The notes under the pieces were generated by a model. It was not told the DNA's origin, ran no database searches, and saw nothing but the letters and a program-made list of their open reading frames with translations. Shown piece after piece: positions 12,753-24,848 of a stretch of DNA of 64,000 bases. The stretch comes from Porites lobata (lineage: Eukaryota; Cnidaria; Anthozoa; Scleractinia; Poritidae), in contig CALNXK010000071.1 of assembly GCA_942486035.1 (NCBI GenBank), positions 1,299,501 through 1,363,500 of the forward strand, written 5' to 3'. The position numbers and the translations under genes are program-made. Every line of letters begins with the position of its first letter. Position 1 is the stretch's first letter.

Positions 12753-12833
12753 GAGATTAAATGGAGGAAAACGACCTCTTGGCCGTTGTGAGTTTGCCTT
12801 GGACGAAAATGGCTCAGTTTTCAAACGATCGAA
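12753..12833 (+). CDS. Possible orphan internal exon (weak)
   Basis: A pyrimidine tract ending TGCTTTAG is followed by 27 open codons (RLNGGKRPLGRCEFALDE, then NGSVFKRSK) and a consensus donor AAG|GTGAGC. The other two frames contain stops. An alternative frame starts with an ATG inside the same segment. I do not recognise the family and found no linked exon, so it may be a fragment of an unannotated gene or chance. Confidence 0.2.
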
Positions 12834-15800
12834 GGTGAGCCGTGTAGCTCCGCTTTCGACGTATCCCAAATCTGTTCGGAACGTTTCATAAAATAGTTGA
12901 CTTAGATCTCGACTCTTGTTGCGCCTCCACTATAGCAGAGGACGTAGGCATTGACCCAAGGTTTTGTTTATCAGATTCCACTAAATATTTAAGTTTTCCC
13001 TTTTTCCGGAAATCGTTTCTTTATGGAAGGCCGCAGTTAAGGCTTTTGAATTTATTATTATTTTCTTTGAAAGAACTTAGTAATAGAATTCATTGGTGCA
13101 CGATTTTGTTTCAAGATAAATTCGAATTACTTCTGTATCTTGTCTCAGGAGCCGGCAATAGGCTCCTTTTATTTACGGTTCTGCATGTTTAGTCGCCACA
13201 TGTTTTATACCATTGAAATATCTTAGAAAATTGCCCGGTTTATAGTCAAGACGTCCCGTAGTCATCGATGAAAAGCTGACGAAATTTCGATCAGTGGAGT
13301 TTAATTTCTCCAAAGAACACCAGTCCCTAGAAAGACCAGAAATTCCAGTGACCATTAACCTTTCTTTCCCATCCGTTAGGGAAAACTGGATTTTTTTCCG
13401 TGGTACCAATAAGCAAGCTAAGCTAACTAGCCTCCTTTACACTTCTTTCCGGTTTGGGTGGTGCAGCGGATTAAATAAGGACGATGAATTTGCTATTGAA
13501 CCTTTCCCAATGCATAGAACCACCTAACACGGCATAGCCCTTCAGCAGCAAAAGAAGTACATTGAATGTAGAACAAAAACATGTAAAACAGTGAAACTAC
13601 TAGAAGATGATTCAAGAAATTGCTCCTTTTACTCTAAAAGCCAAAGTATACCAATTTAGTCAATTTGGTAAAAAATGGATTTTTTTCCACAAAATGGATA
13701 TATATCCCCTGATAGAAACAGTATGCTGAATGAGTTCACTTTTGCCACGGATTGGCACTGATGCGGTTGCGCAAAAGTTTTATCTTCTTGCTTGAGACAA
13801 AGGGAAAGAAATGTATTGAAATTGTGAGCCGGAAAGAAAACGCCTCCGTGGCAAATGGTAAATAGTACATGACTTTTTGAAGCAACACTTTTTCCCTTTA
13901 AATCGCAGCCTTTTTACGTTTTGAAATGGAAAAACTGACTCCACAATTGTTCTGAAAATTAAACGAGACTCCAATAATCCAAGACACAGAAAACATGAAA
14001 GAGGGAATACCTTTTAATACCAAAAATACTGGCTTCATGGCCAATAAATCTTATAGGACCATAAACCGAGCCTGAACTTTCTCTCTAATTTGGAATTTTA
14101 TTATTTTTGCTTTTAAAACGATTTTATTCTGTAATGGTTCCCGGTTCGAAAGATACGGCGATGGTTGAGAAATTGCTTTAAGCCCTATATGTCCCTCGAA
14201 AGACTACATCGCATCTAATAGGAGAAGATCGTGTATCACAGAACAACACAAAGTAATCGGAAATGCGTTGTAAGGAGGTACTATTTGTTTGTTAGGAAAC
14301 GATGTCATCGACTGCAGTATTTACTTTAAAAAATATACCTTCCACGCTGTCCTCAATTGAGCCGAATAACGTAATCGATCATCCATCTACAAGAAAACTA
14401 ACCGGAATGGATGAGCTTTAAAACTTCGCTTTAGGTGTCATGATAGTAAAAAGTCGAAATTAACATGTTGTGTTCAGCATGTTTTTTCAAGTACGAGGCA
14501 AGTTTAGCAAGACCCGACGGGTGTTTGTTTTATTGACCACTTTTTAAGATGAAACTTCACACTTATATCTACTAATTAAGAGATAGTGTAAAATTAAATC
14601 TTCGAACACCTAAGCACATTTGCATACAAATATTATTTTAAAATTGCGGTCTTAAAGAGTTATCCGTTTATGACTTTTTTGTTTTAATTCTTATACGCGG
14701 AGTTGCGTGGAAAAAAAAGTAACCATTCGCCTTAAAAAGAAAAAATAAACCGGAAAATTCTTGTTGTAGCTTATATAAAATGAAATGGTTCGTTGATCTT
14801 TAATTCCTGCATGGAATCAAAAGAAAAAAGTCCATCTGTTACATTTGAAGGGCAAACAAGTAACTCTTTGCGGTTTCATCCATCACAAAGAACCCTCACA
14901 CCTTTTTCGCCTGTAATGTACTTGTTTTATCGAAGTCTCGGTTCATGTATGTAGATTTTTCAGAAATGCATTCTTAACAATGGCTCACTGACGTTGATAC
15001 CCGGCGATTTAAAAATTAATTTGAGAAAAGTCGGTGAGCGGCTCTTGTCGAGGGCTTATGGAAAAATCTTCCCAGATCTCAACTGCAAAAGGGTGCGCTA
15101 AATTGTTGAATTTGCGCTGAAGTTCAGGATAAAAAAAACCTGTAAACTAATGAACGAGTAATCTCGGAACATTTTACACATTAAGTAAACACCCAAATTT
15201 AGAGCCTTTATATGTTTACCGACGTTTGCCAATGAAAAGAATTTGCCGGATGATTCAGGACCCATCTAGGGACTAAGAATCAAATTCAAGAAAGGACAAA
15301 ACCAAGGTAAGATTCGCATTGCCTCGCATGGTTAAAAAAATGGTTCCATTTAATTGTAATGGGATCTTAAGTTATGTAGCTCTGCTGATACCGGGTCTAT
15401 GAGAATTTGAAACTATTACTGGGCGATTTTACTTGCATTTTGATATTTCTCTGACTCCACAGCAAAGGGCAATCAGTGAATAGCCAGTTATAAACGAAGT
15501 TCTACTTTATCATCCTTAAGACATTACAAGAGTTCGTTATTTCTTACTATCTAATTTTTCCTGTAAAATAAATCAAAATTAAAATTTAAGTTGCCCTCGT
15601 AGTTGAAATTTTTCAGCTGTTGAGAATCTATAATTATAACCCCGCGATATCTTCGCTCCTGCTTCTAGTCTAACGCACGAAATATTTTTTTATATTTGAC
15701 AACCTGAAAGCCTTTCAGTAGAAAAAATAATTGATAAAAAATAAAAACGTTTGCAAAGGAAAGAAAAACCACGATCCAAAACTTCAATTGATAAATTGTG

Positions 15801-17038
15801 GTTTCCAACGGAACACTTTTCTTTTGCATACTCCAGTACGTAAGACTCAGTATCGACTCAGCACCAATTCAATCAGTTGTCAGTCATGTCTTAAGTGTCT
15901 TTCCAGCCTGGTTTTTTGAAAACATGGCTCTGGAACATGCTTAGGATTTGGGATCACATATCGAAGTCGATTTTCTCAAATTTAACTTAGACAAGTGAGC
16001 AAATCTGGGGCATAAATTCGATCGGTCGATTATGACATTCACTGATTAAATAATTGTAGAAAACCACTGCTAAACTCGCTGTACGTGAAAAGCCTGCAAC
16101 TTGGATTTGTCTCCGTTTCGTGAAGTTGTCAAAACTGCCCAGTAAGCTACCACAAACTAACGGGCCGAGAAAGTGACAAGAACATCACATCCTACTGGAT
16201 GGAAAAGATCTGCTATGGCCTCTGATGCCGGTGCTAAATGTTTTCAAAGTGAAAAAAACTGGTTTCAAATTATCAAAATTATCTAAATCCTCTATGTAGC
16301 CACCAACGGTTGGTGGCCACGTAGAGGAGTGGATAGCCTCATCAGTAAACCGAACTTGATTTCACTACCAGAGGGAGACATGTTATTGAGGTGCAGGAAG
16401 GGTTGTAGAAATCCATAAAGTGTAAGGCCTGTTAATGAATGTAAATTTTATGTTGACCTACAAACCAAATTCACTCTAATAAGCTTCTAAATCTTCCAAA
16501 ATGTCTACAGGATTATTAACAACCGAACATAGATCATTCTCTCTTGCATTGAAATTATAGCTATATTGCCCAGATTTTCTGAATGCCATTTGAATTTTTG
16601 AATTTTTATTTCGTGCTTTTTTCCTGGGTTCCTTGTGTGATTTGGCCGTAGCCTCAAGGAAATACAACTCTACAACAGGGAGAGAAAAGCAACACTCGCG
16701 CACGTGCGAAATCCCACAGCCTTCGCTGTTATTTTCATAAAGTTTTGTAAGCAGACACGAAAGAGACCGTCCCTTTCAAATGTCAGTTGATCCGGAATAC
16801 GTGCAGCTAATATGTCCTCAATTAGACCAATTACACCTCAGCTTCTATCATTATTTTTTGTAGGTTGTAGGTAGTAGATTTAACTTGCTGTAGAGAAGTC
16901 AAAGATGAATGCTGTCATGTTGTCACCTCTTTTGACTTGACTAAATTAACCGACTACTCATGCAACTGTGCCACAAAAAATGTCCCAATCAGACTTTTTT
17001 CCCGAGTCCTTCTTATGGGTGTTTCTAAAAAAATGAGG

Positions 17039-17070
17039 AACGGGCAACGGGCAACGGGCAACGGGCAACG
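17039..17070. repeat. 7-bp minisatellite (GGGCAAC)n
   Basis: About four and a half head-to-tail copies of GGGCAAC. The neighbourhood repeats GGAACGGG and, inverted, CGTTCCCCG phrases up to about 17195, as if part of a degraded repeat. Confidence 0.9.
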
Positions 17071-18356
17071 AGGCTGGGGAACGGGATAACGTAAAAGGGG
17101 AATATAACAGATAATGGGTAAGAGACTTACTAATAGGGCTTTTCCCATTATTTCAATTTTCTGTTCCCCGTGCTTGATTTCCGTTCCCCGTTCCTTGTTT
17201 TAGTAACAGACTTCAGATGGGCCAAAAAACCCTTTCTCCCTATCCCCTACCCCTTTCGACGCCTGCTACGCAGGCTAAAAAAACCTAAAATTGGTTTTCC
17301 TGTCTTCTGATTGGTTCTAGATCACGGTAAGCGAGACTACACTCTGTCGGTACGTTTCGCACGTGCACAGCTAACCTAAATTAAAGTACAATTTTCAAAT
17401 TGATGAGCAAAAGAGAATCTGTCGAATACTGATTGTTTTCCTGAATGAAACCCTTACTAAAATGGTGATAGGTTGCATGCGTTTCGTGCTCATAGAGAGA
17501 GAACCTTTGTCTTTTAGGGCATTATCGAGTGTTTATGTTTTAAACAATTGCGTCCATTAACAAGTCGTACACCACTATTTATAAAGGTGAAAACTGAAAG
17601 GAAAGATACCGCGGAGATCCGCGTTGTTATTTTAATCCATATGTATTTTAACAACTAAACAAAGACCCAACAAAAGCGTACACACCTTATGAAAATTTCA
17701 CAAACAGCCTGCATAAACAAAAGAACTTTGCGTTGGTTGAACTGAGCGCCTTTGTTTGTTCCTATTAAGTGGTTTCCTGCCTTTACCCATTTTTTGAAAG
17801 ACCACACTCATTGACGACCGATTGTTTTGTAGACTATTTTTCTACAGAATGCTTGTCACAAAGGTCAGCGAATTTTTCGTTAATGTGACTCGAAACCCGG
17901 TTTTACGAACACCTACGAACATCCTTTCTAACACGGACGCTTAGTAAAAGCAGACTATTACACTTGTCCCAAAAAGTTCATATATTGTTTCTTGAGGATT
18001 AGTGCGCCTAAAACGGACACCCGACCGGTGACGGACAAAGGGCACTTCACTGAAGTGAACCCTCTTGAATGAGCTTTAGGACGTTTTACGGACGTTAGCA
18101 GATCTGTGTACTTTCCTTTTATCTGTAAAGGAAGTACCAACGAATTTCAATGCACGGATCAGAAGCCTCCCCGTATAGACACATTGAAAGCTGAAAAGCT
18201 GATCAATGTGTCTAATCAGTGTATATTTTTCCTGATCAAGTCTTCTAGAGATCCTACGTTCTGCGGCATATTCGTTTGCGGTCGTTTGCAGTTTAAACTT
18301 AAACGTCAATTTATTTCTCCCCGTATAGGCTATTATAGGCAGTCGGGTCTCGACTA

Positions 18357-18463
18357 GCCTGCGAGCAAGCTCTACTATTTGGGCAAGCGAAGCTTCGCCG
18401 CTCGCTCGCGCGTTCTCGCGCGACTCGGTTCACTCGCCCAAATAGGAGAGCTTGCTCGCTGTA
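18357..18463. repeat. Short foldback element with GC-rich loop
   Basis: The arm GCGAGCAAGCTCTACTATTT near 18361 pairs with AAATAGGAGAGCTTGCTCGC ending at 18459. The loop is made of GCTCGCTCGCGCG-type alternating sequence. The 164-residue minus-strand frame at 18311-18805 runs through it and is judged non-coding. Confidence 0.75.
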
Positions 18464-20461
18464 GGTTTCGACAGCAAACTTAACCGCGACCAATTCGTGG
18501 CACGCGAAGGATATGGATGCACGTGCATGTTGTGGATGTTTTGCAGGGCTGGGAATATCGAGAGGAGGGAAAAAACAAAAAGTGATCAAGGCTTGAAAAA
18601 GTTTTATTATTTTGAATGAGCTTTTAGCACTTAAGACGTAAAGTGGATAACTAAACGATCGATTGTATTGCATTGTTTTGTAGTTTCGCTGTTTGCAGCA
18701 CATTACGTAACAGGTTGTCTCGTCAGTTGCCAGCAGCAGACCTTTGTAAAAGCTGTTGTCTTCGATATTTTTGAAAAGCAATCCGACCTCTTTTATAGTA
18801 ATCACTAGTTTTTAAAACCAAGATTACCGTCCAAACGCCACGCTATTTTCGCTGTACAGGCTTGAAATCTTACAGAAGCGAGTTCCTCCGGAAAAGAATC
18901 TATAGTTTTTTCCTGGACACTCTTTGAAGTGTTATTCAGATGGTGCACATGAAAAAGGAACAAGATTTACTCGCTAATATTTTTACCACGGAGATCATGC
19001 CGTGGCATCTGTTGGGTACGTTTTCGTGTTGTATAGTGTTTTGATTTTCATGATTTGTATGGCACCATTGACCCCATATGAAGCCAACATCGAACATGGT
19101 CTTAACTGTGTTTTGCCACGCGTTGATTGATAGGTGAAAGGAAATTAATTCGATAGGATAAGATCGCTTTTGTAGGATGAATTACCATACTCTAAACTAA
19201 TGAATTGCCACTAACAGGCCACTTGAAAAGCCGGTCAGGATCTTTAGGAGTTCTCGTGCAGTTGAAGATCGATTCCAACTGATTCTTGGCATAACCTCTC
19301 ATCACCTCACAGATATTTACATTGTACAGCTGCACTACCCACCATCTCTTGGATTCAATCAAACCGATCAAAGGCAGTGATCGAGGTAGGCATCTATACG
19401 TAGTTCTCTTCAGCTATATCCTCTGTCGATAATGTGCTGAATGTTATACTTATCGGCATACAAACACTCAAGTGGATAATGGTCTTTGGCCCAGGTTTCT
19501 TGGCAAATAATTAAGTACGTTTCTTACCCGTCGATAGAGTTAGAATATGATATGACAATGTAAAGTCCAGGAAAGTTTTAGCTCAGTAGCTATCATTAGC
19601 TAGTACTAGTGCTAGTGCTAGTACTATCGTTTTAGCTTTTATAATTAATCTCCCTGAATGTAGAGTTATAGTTCTGCTAGGTCGGTGCCTGCTGGGCCCT
19701 TTCAGACGGTTTTTCCAGCAAATTTCGATCACCCGCTCCACTTGTTTACATTCTCACAAACGATTCAAGATTTTTGCAAATTTTCGTGAAGTTTCTTTTC
19801 ATTTTAGATGAGATCAGTGTGCTTCGTGCTATAATTCCATGTTATTTGCATCTACATTCACACGTCATAATGAGCTGAAAAACTATATGTAATATGTGCC
19901 TCATTGTCCGATGATAATCGTTTTTCCTTCTGTCTTGCAAATGACCTCTCACTCGTATTTTTTCTTTCCGGCACGGGACTCCTATTAAGAGTCTAAAGAC
20001 TTTTATTGTCTGGCAAATACCCGTCATCAAATACTCTGTATTCATTATACATGTTTGTCACCATTGTTCGATAACATAAGCTGGACACGACGAGTTTGAG
20101 ATCGAGTGTTGTTACACAAAAAGTGGACAGCTAAAATAGTGGATTTTTTCTCTCAAAATCGGTTATTCAAGGCGTAAACGTGAGATTTTCTTGCAAAATG
20201 TTCGAGACCTCTCGTTTGACCGCTCGCGCTCGCTCGCTCTTTTACCCGCGTTCTCGCAGGCTAGGAAAAATGATGCGAACTATTTTGAAGTCTACGCAAA
20301 AATGGGAACGGTCCACGCTTAAAAATGGTGTTGATTTTATTATGTACGCAACAAAGATGGTTTGAACAAACCGCAAAGAGGGATCAGGAAACCAAGAATA
20401 AGTCAGTATCATTTCCAGGATTTTCCTGGAAAATCGGTCTGGAGCCAACTTGCGAGGGAAT
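18464..20461. other. Intergenic stretch, no gene recognised
   Basis: A short run of GCTAGTACTAGT-type words occurs around 19599-19626. A GC-rich CGCTCGCGCTCGCTCGC patch lies near 20220. Otherwise AT-rich with no supported feature. Confidence 0.45.
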
Positions 20462-20510
20462 CGGGAAGCGGGAAGCGGGAAGCGGTGGGGTGGGGTGGGG
20501 TGGTGGGGGG
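20462..20510. repeat. G-rich minisatellite (GGGAAGC)n then (GGGGT)n
   Basis: Three GGGAAGC-type units run into four GGGGT units and a final G6 run. The plus strand has enough closely spaced G runs for G-quadruplex formation (inference). It lies about 500 bp upstream of the receptor gene. Confidence 0.85.
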
Positions 20511-20663
20511 AAATCCCGTGCTCTCTATGAGTGTGCCGAGCAAGACAATAAACTTGTACTGACCATGAATTTTGGTTCATTTACTGTTTTCTTTGTTATT
20601 GAAATATTGAAGCTGTTTGAGCAGCTCTCTAAACACCTCGTCCTCAGGGCTTTTCCTCTTAAT

Positions 20664-20710
20664 AACCTCGTCCCCAGGGATTTTCCTTAAAAAGTCCTGG
20701 GGACGAGGTT
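20664..20710. repeat. Hairpin with AACCTCGTCCCCAGG arms
   Basis: AACCTCGTCCCCAGGGA pairs with the sequence ending at 20710 across a loop of a few bases. A related phrase (AAAGTCCTGGGGACGAG) occurs at 45280-45297. Confidence 0.75.
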
Positions 20711-21013
20711 GGGTGATCCTGAAAAGTGAACTGCAAAGGAGCTGACGGCCTGTAACAAAATGTGGATTTGTAGGTCTTGTAGAAGTTTCATGAATATATT
20801 AAAGTCCAAAATTTTCGCTTTAAAATGGGGGACCAGGTCATCGGTTCCTGGCCAGGAAGAATTTTCTCACTCACACCTGATACTAGTTAAAGTGAATATA
20901 GAAGGAACCTAATTTGTTTATCTCATTCGTTTCAGGTGAAAATTTACCACACTAGTATTCTCTCAGACGTTGGAAGGGCTGTTCTGCCACTGAAATAACT
21001 TTCTACCCAAACA

Positions 21014-22105
21014 ATGAACAATTCCACTGATATCCCGAACGTTTCTCCCTTAACCTTGGACAAGGACGAACTCGAACCAAAGTTCGTCGAGACCATTCGC
21101 CTCATCTTAAGTGCTATCATCTGCTCCATAGGCATTGTTGGTAATCTCCTGGTCGTCATTATCACGGGCACGAATCGCGCCAACAAGACCGCTGTGCACA
21201 AGTACATCCTAAACTTAGCCATTGCGGATATTGGAGTGCTGGCTATTTGCTACCCCCTCACCCTTATTAAAGCTGCAGACCCGTTTCAATGGCCTCTGGG
21301 GAAGGTTTTTTGCGAGGTTTTTTACCCATTATCTGATATCTTCTACAGCGCGTCTATTGGCTCGATCGTTGCCATAACGATCGACAGGCACCTAGCAATC
21401 GTCCGTGGTATGACGTCACACAGGTCGCTGTCAGTCGCTAAATGGGTGATAATGGGAGTTTGGGTGTTAGGTTTTCTAGTAGTGGTGGTCCCCCTGTACT
21501 TCGTCATGGAATTCATTGAAGACAAAGAGAAGGGGACCATAGACTGCACACCAGTTTGGCCAAATAACGCGTCAAATAAAAGCTACGTCATCTCACTCAC
21601 AATTTTCTGGTACCTACTCCCGCTGGCCTTGATACTGTGGGCGTACAGACAAATCGGCCGCAAGATTCGCGCAAGCAAATTACTTCACAAGAAAATAAAC
21701 AATATGCGCGGAAGCTACAAGACTGAAAAAAAGAAGAAGTTTGATAAAGCCAACACCAAAGCGTTGAAGATTCTTGTACCAGTAGTTATCACCTTCGCTG
21801 TCACAATGTTTCCTTTTCATGTGTTTCAGATCGTCTCGCTGTTCGTGATTGTTCGAAAAGTGAAGTACATTTGGGTTGTATATAATATTTGCACGATTCT
21901 GTTGTTGTCCAATAGTGCCGCTAATCCAATCATATACTCGCTTGTCAGTGCAGAGTTTCGACAACGCTTCAAAGACATCTTCAGTTTAAACTGGCAACGT
22001 CTTTGCCAAGAACCCATGAAGCGTAAAACGGACTCCTCGTTTTCATACCGTTTTTCCACTATCCAAGTCCAGTCGCCCAACCCAGACAGGGAAACTAAAG
22101 TGTAG
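21014..22105 (+). CDS. Class A (rhodopsin-type) GPCR, orphan, peptide-receptor-like
   Basis: The single exon encodes 363 residues with seven hydrophobic helices. Family landmarks are visible: GN at 43-44 in helix 1, LAIAD with Asp72 in helix 2, Cys100 before helix 3 and Cys178 in the second outer loop (the usual disulphide), DRH at 124-126 in place of DRY, MFPFH at 265-269 where many receptors have CWxP, and NPIIY at 304-308 in helix 7. Asn2 and Asn3 are possible glycosylation sites, and Cys331 in the tail could be palmitoylated. The basic third inner loop (KTEKKKKFDK) is typical of G-protein coupling. It resembles neuropeptide-type receptors (galanin, NPY/NPFF, somatostatin neighbourhood) and should act at the plasma membrane; ligand unknown. 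The ATG at 21014 is the first in frame before helix 1. A possible acceptor (TTCGTTTCAG) at 20936 suggests a 5' UTR intron. AATAAA lies at 22726-22731. Confidence 0.93.
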   Translation: MNNSTDIPNVSPLTLDKDELEPKFVETIRLILSAIICSIGIVGNLLVVIITGTNRANKTAVHKYILNLAIADIGVLAICYPLTLIKAADPFQWPLGKVFCEVFYPLSDIFYSASIGSIVAITIDRHLAIVRGMTSHRSLSVAKWVIMGVWVLGFLVVVVPLYFVMEFIEDKEKGTIDCTPVWPNNASNKSYVISLTIFWYLLPLALILWAYRQIGRKIRASKLLHKKINNMRGSYKTEKKKKFDKANTKALKILVPVVITFAVTMFPFHVFQIVSLFVIVRKVKYIWVVYNICTILLLSNSAANPIIYSLVSAEFRQRFKDIFSLNWQRLCQEPMKRKTDSSFSYRFSTIQVQSPNPDRETKV

Positions 22106-22846
22106 TTGTAAGGTTGTTGGTGATGTGACTAATATGCTTCTAGTTGTACCGTTTATCATGTTGCAACGAAGAAGAGTAAGACATAAGTCTAACGTAAAGA
22201 TCATTCAGAGACCTTCATGTGGAACTGTGTTTTGGTACTTGTGAGATTAGTTTACAGAAAGTAGAGCCACTCATATGAAAGATATTTGCATCGGTGTTTG
22301 AAACAATATACAAAAAGCGGTCTAGTTTACAACGAATATTTGCCTCTTAGGGGACGTTCTTCGCTCTTCCCTGTGCCCCGATGTGTCTCTTACTATGCGC
22401 AAGGAGGGTGGGACGGCGATAGCTGGCCCTCCTTCCCTACCCTAGCCGCCCCAAGATGCCTTGTGCTTCGCTTGTGTCTAATCATTTGCCACGCTAACTC
22501 ACGTAAGTCTAGAAGAGCCCCTGGAGGATATTGCCCAGTGCTTTTGTCCTTTTGGGCCCGGTTAATCGAAAAATGATTAAGTTTGATCCACGGTTAAGCT
22601 AAAATTAAAGGAAAGATTTCTTGTCAAGGAACATGTCACTGAAGATTAGAAATTAATATAGATCAGCTTCAACTCTAAGATCCAGCTGTGACGACACAGA
22701 ATGATAATCTAAACAATTTGTTGGAAATAAAATAAAATCGTGGATGACAATTTTAATCCTGGATAAGCACTAAGCGGCCTTTCACAGGCCAATTGAGTTT
22801 AATTACAGCCTGGACTAGGCGCATTACATCTTTTTAGAAGGCTGTA
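22106..22846. other. Receptor 3' UTR and flank
   Basis: The probable 3' UTR runs to the overlapping AATAAA motifs at 22726-22736. The GC-richer block at about 22340-22560 looks like a repeat insertion but I could not delimit it. No second gene seen. Confidence 0.5.
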
Positions 22847-23040
22847 CAGTAGTATAGAACCTCGCTATTACGAAGGGCCAAGATACTGGCATAATATGTT
22901 CGCTGTAATGAGGTTTTGTTTTACCGAAGTTTTTTTCCATGTATTTTACTTTTAGTGGGTTAAAGAAAATCGTTCGTTATACCGGGGACGTCCGGGAATT
23001 TCGTTATACAGAAGTTGGCGGTTTTATTGAAGTTCCACTG
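22847..23040. mobile_element. 194-bp pogo/Tc1-type MITE with TA target duplication
   Basis: It begins CAGTAGTATAGAACCTCGC and ends GAAGTTCCACTG. Both sides are flanked by TA (22845-22846 and 23041-23042). CAGT...AACCTCGCTATTACGAAG is a typical end of pogo/Tigger-like elements (family knowledge). The interior holds repeated CGTTATAC words and no transposase. Confidence 0.75.
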
Positions 23041-24751
23041 TATTCAGACGTTGTCACTGATTTGCAAGCTGCTGGGTAACAGACCGAATAAAGATAAAAT
23101 CGTAAAAGAACAGTTTCTTTATTCATGTCTCCAAAACAAACGACGAATTTTACCACAAACATAAATACTTCCAATGCAGTCTGTCCATTTTTTTGACAGT
23201 TGAAGTTAGCATCTTTCTCGTACGCATTTACTATCAAAATAACAGCATATATTTTGTTTCATATTATTTACATTACACAATAGTAAGTCACCGGTTACTT
23301 TGCGTACATCCACACTCTTCCACAGAATAAACTCGCAAAAATCATGAAATCAGAGCTGTCCGAGGGCCTGTGCCTCCCCTTTTTAATTTTGAACGATTTT
23401 CGATGATCGTCCTCTTGTTAACAAACACAGGCTTTCAAGGTTTGTATTTTGCCTACAGGTGTTTTCTTAATTCTCAAAGTAGATATTAAACTGTCCCGAC
23501 TTTTTTCCTCATATCGACACATCTTTAGACTACGAGTAGTCCCTCATTTTCCCTCAGGCATAGTAGAGCGAGCGAAACGCGGCGGCGCGTGAATATCACC
23601 CCTCGCGCTCGCGTCTCGGTCGCTCTTTGCCTAGAACATGAAGTTCCCGCATGAGACCTTCTCTTTAGGGTTGGCCATCAAGAGACTCGGTTCTAGGCGA
23701 ATCATGACATTATTTAGCCTGCGTAGATGGCGGGTTGCAGCGGGTACTTTCTTGGCGGCTTGTTCCCAAACTTCTCGCGGCTCAAACGCCAAAAATGAAA
23801 AAAAAAAAAAGAAACAGCACTCGCCCACAAATCCCGCCAACCACTCAGGCTAGATGTTATTCCAATAACAAAAGGGAGCTTAAAACAGCGACGGCAGGGG
23901 GAACTTCCCTTAAAATAGTACATTGCTGTTCTGTCAAACTCTAGAGCGACTATTCCTGAACATGCGCAAATTTTAAAAATATGTTGTTTTTTTTTACGTT
24001 CCCGTTGCCGTTGTGATCTTGGCTGCTCAAACTTCCTATAGAGTCTGCCTCGAAGTCACAAGTTGTACGATTTAACGCATTAGGGAGCTTAAGCAACCAC
24101 GGCGGTCACGGCAGCGAAAATGTCACCCAAAACGTGAATTCGCGCTGCTTCAAACTTCTACGTCTTTTTCCATCTGGTTCATTTTGTCAAATGTTGGCGT
24201 GTTTTTCAGGAGTTAAAGTCTATAGGACTGTATCTATATGTGCAGAAAAAGAAACATTAACTCGTTGTCACGTGTTCACGTCCTCGATGAAACCCGTGAA
24301 ATCAAGAAGTTGCAGGTCGTAGTCGTGCAACGACGGATAAGAAATGTACAAAAAAGCGAGATGTTATTCATTGCTAATCTTAACCTATTGCTTTTTTGCC
24401 ATATTCGTTGCCGACGCTGTCGTCGTTTCTTAAGCACCCTAGTAACTGAAAAAAAAAACCGAGAGTAAAGAACTGTCGTAGGACGGAGATCCGGGAGGAT
24501 GTAACCTACGATCAGGCGATTTTTTTCCCCGACAAAATAGCAATAAAAAATTTTAAAAAATATCGCCTGATCGCAGGTTAGGGAGGATGCGTTCAGCCTT
24601 ATAGGGCGTGCTTGAAGACAGGTACTTGAAACGAATTTTTCAGACGAAAAGGTGTCTGAATGAAGAAAACTTTTTTTTTAACAGTTATCTAATAACCTGT
24701 AGGCCACAACATTGACATTTCAGATTTTAAAGAAAACAAAGACGGATGCAA
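23041..24751. other. Intergenic stretch with repeat fragments
   Basis: A partial copy of the ACTACGAGTAGTCC foldback family lies at about 23528-23634 (full copy at 42781-42966). A small hairpin with ATCAGGCGAT/ATCGCCTGAT arms lies at about 24499-24585. The overlapping 70-residue frames at 23631-23944 are shadows. No gene recognised. Confidence 0.5.
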
Positions 24752-24848
24752 TTTAATTGAATTTTAGAGAAAGTCATGAATAATGCATGCAGTCGTTTCT
24801 GTGGACAAGGGTGTTTGTTGGCAATTAAGTAACCGGTGTCATCTCTCT

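Larger units (their letters stand above)
9619..18356. other. Long gene-poor AT-rich stretch
   Basis: I see no recognisable protein, RNA gene or large transposon in these 8.7 kb. Notable small structures are a T run at 12626-12649, an exon-like segment at 12753-12833, a 17-base perfect palindrome inside a longer hairpin near 16300-16335, and a 7-bp minisatellite at 17039-17070. The frame at 10722-10985 (Ser/His-rich) starts without ATG and has no family signature. Confidence 0.5.

Noticed and set aside
18311..18805. 164-residue minus-strand open frame
   Set aside because: It runs through a GC-rich foldback element (loop of GCTCGCTCGCGCG words) and AT-rich flank, has no splice partners and no family motif. 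Chance openness.
23631..23944. Four overlapping 69-71 residue frames
   Set aside because: Mutually overlapping frames in a repeat fragment, ending in an A-rich run. No protein features.
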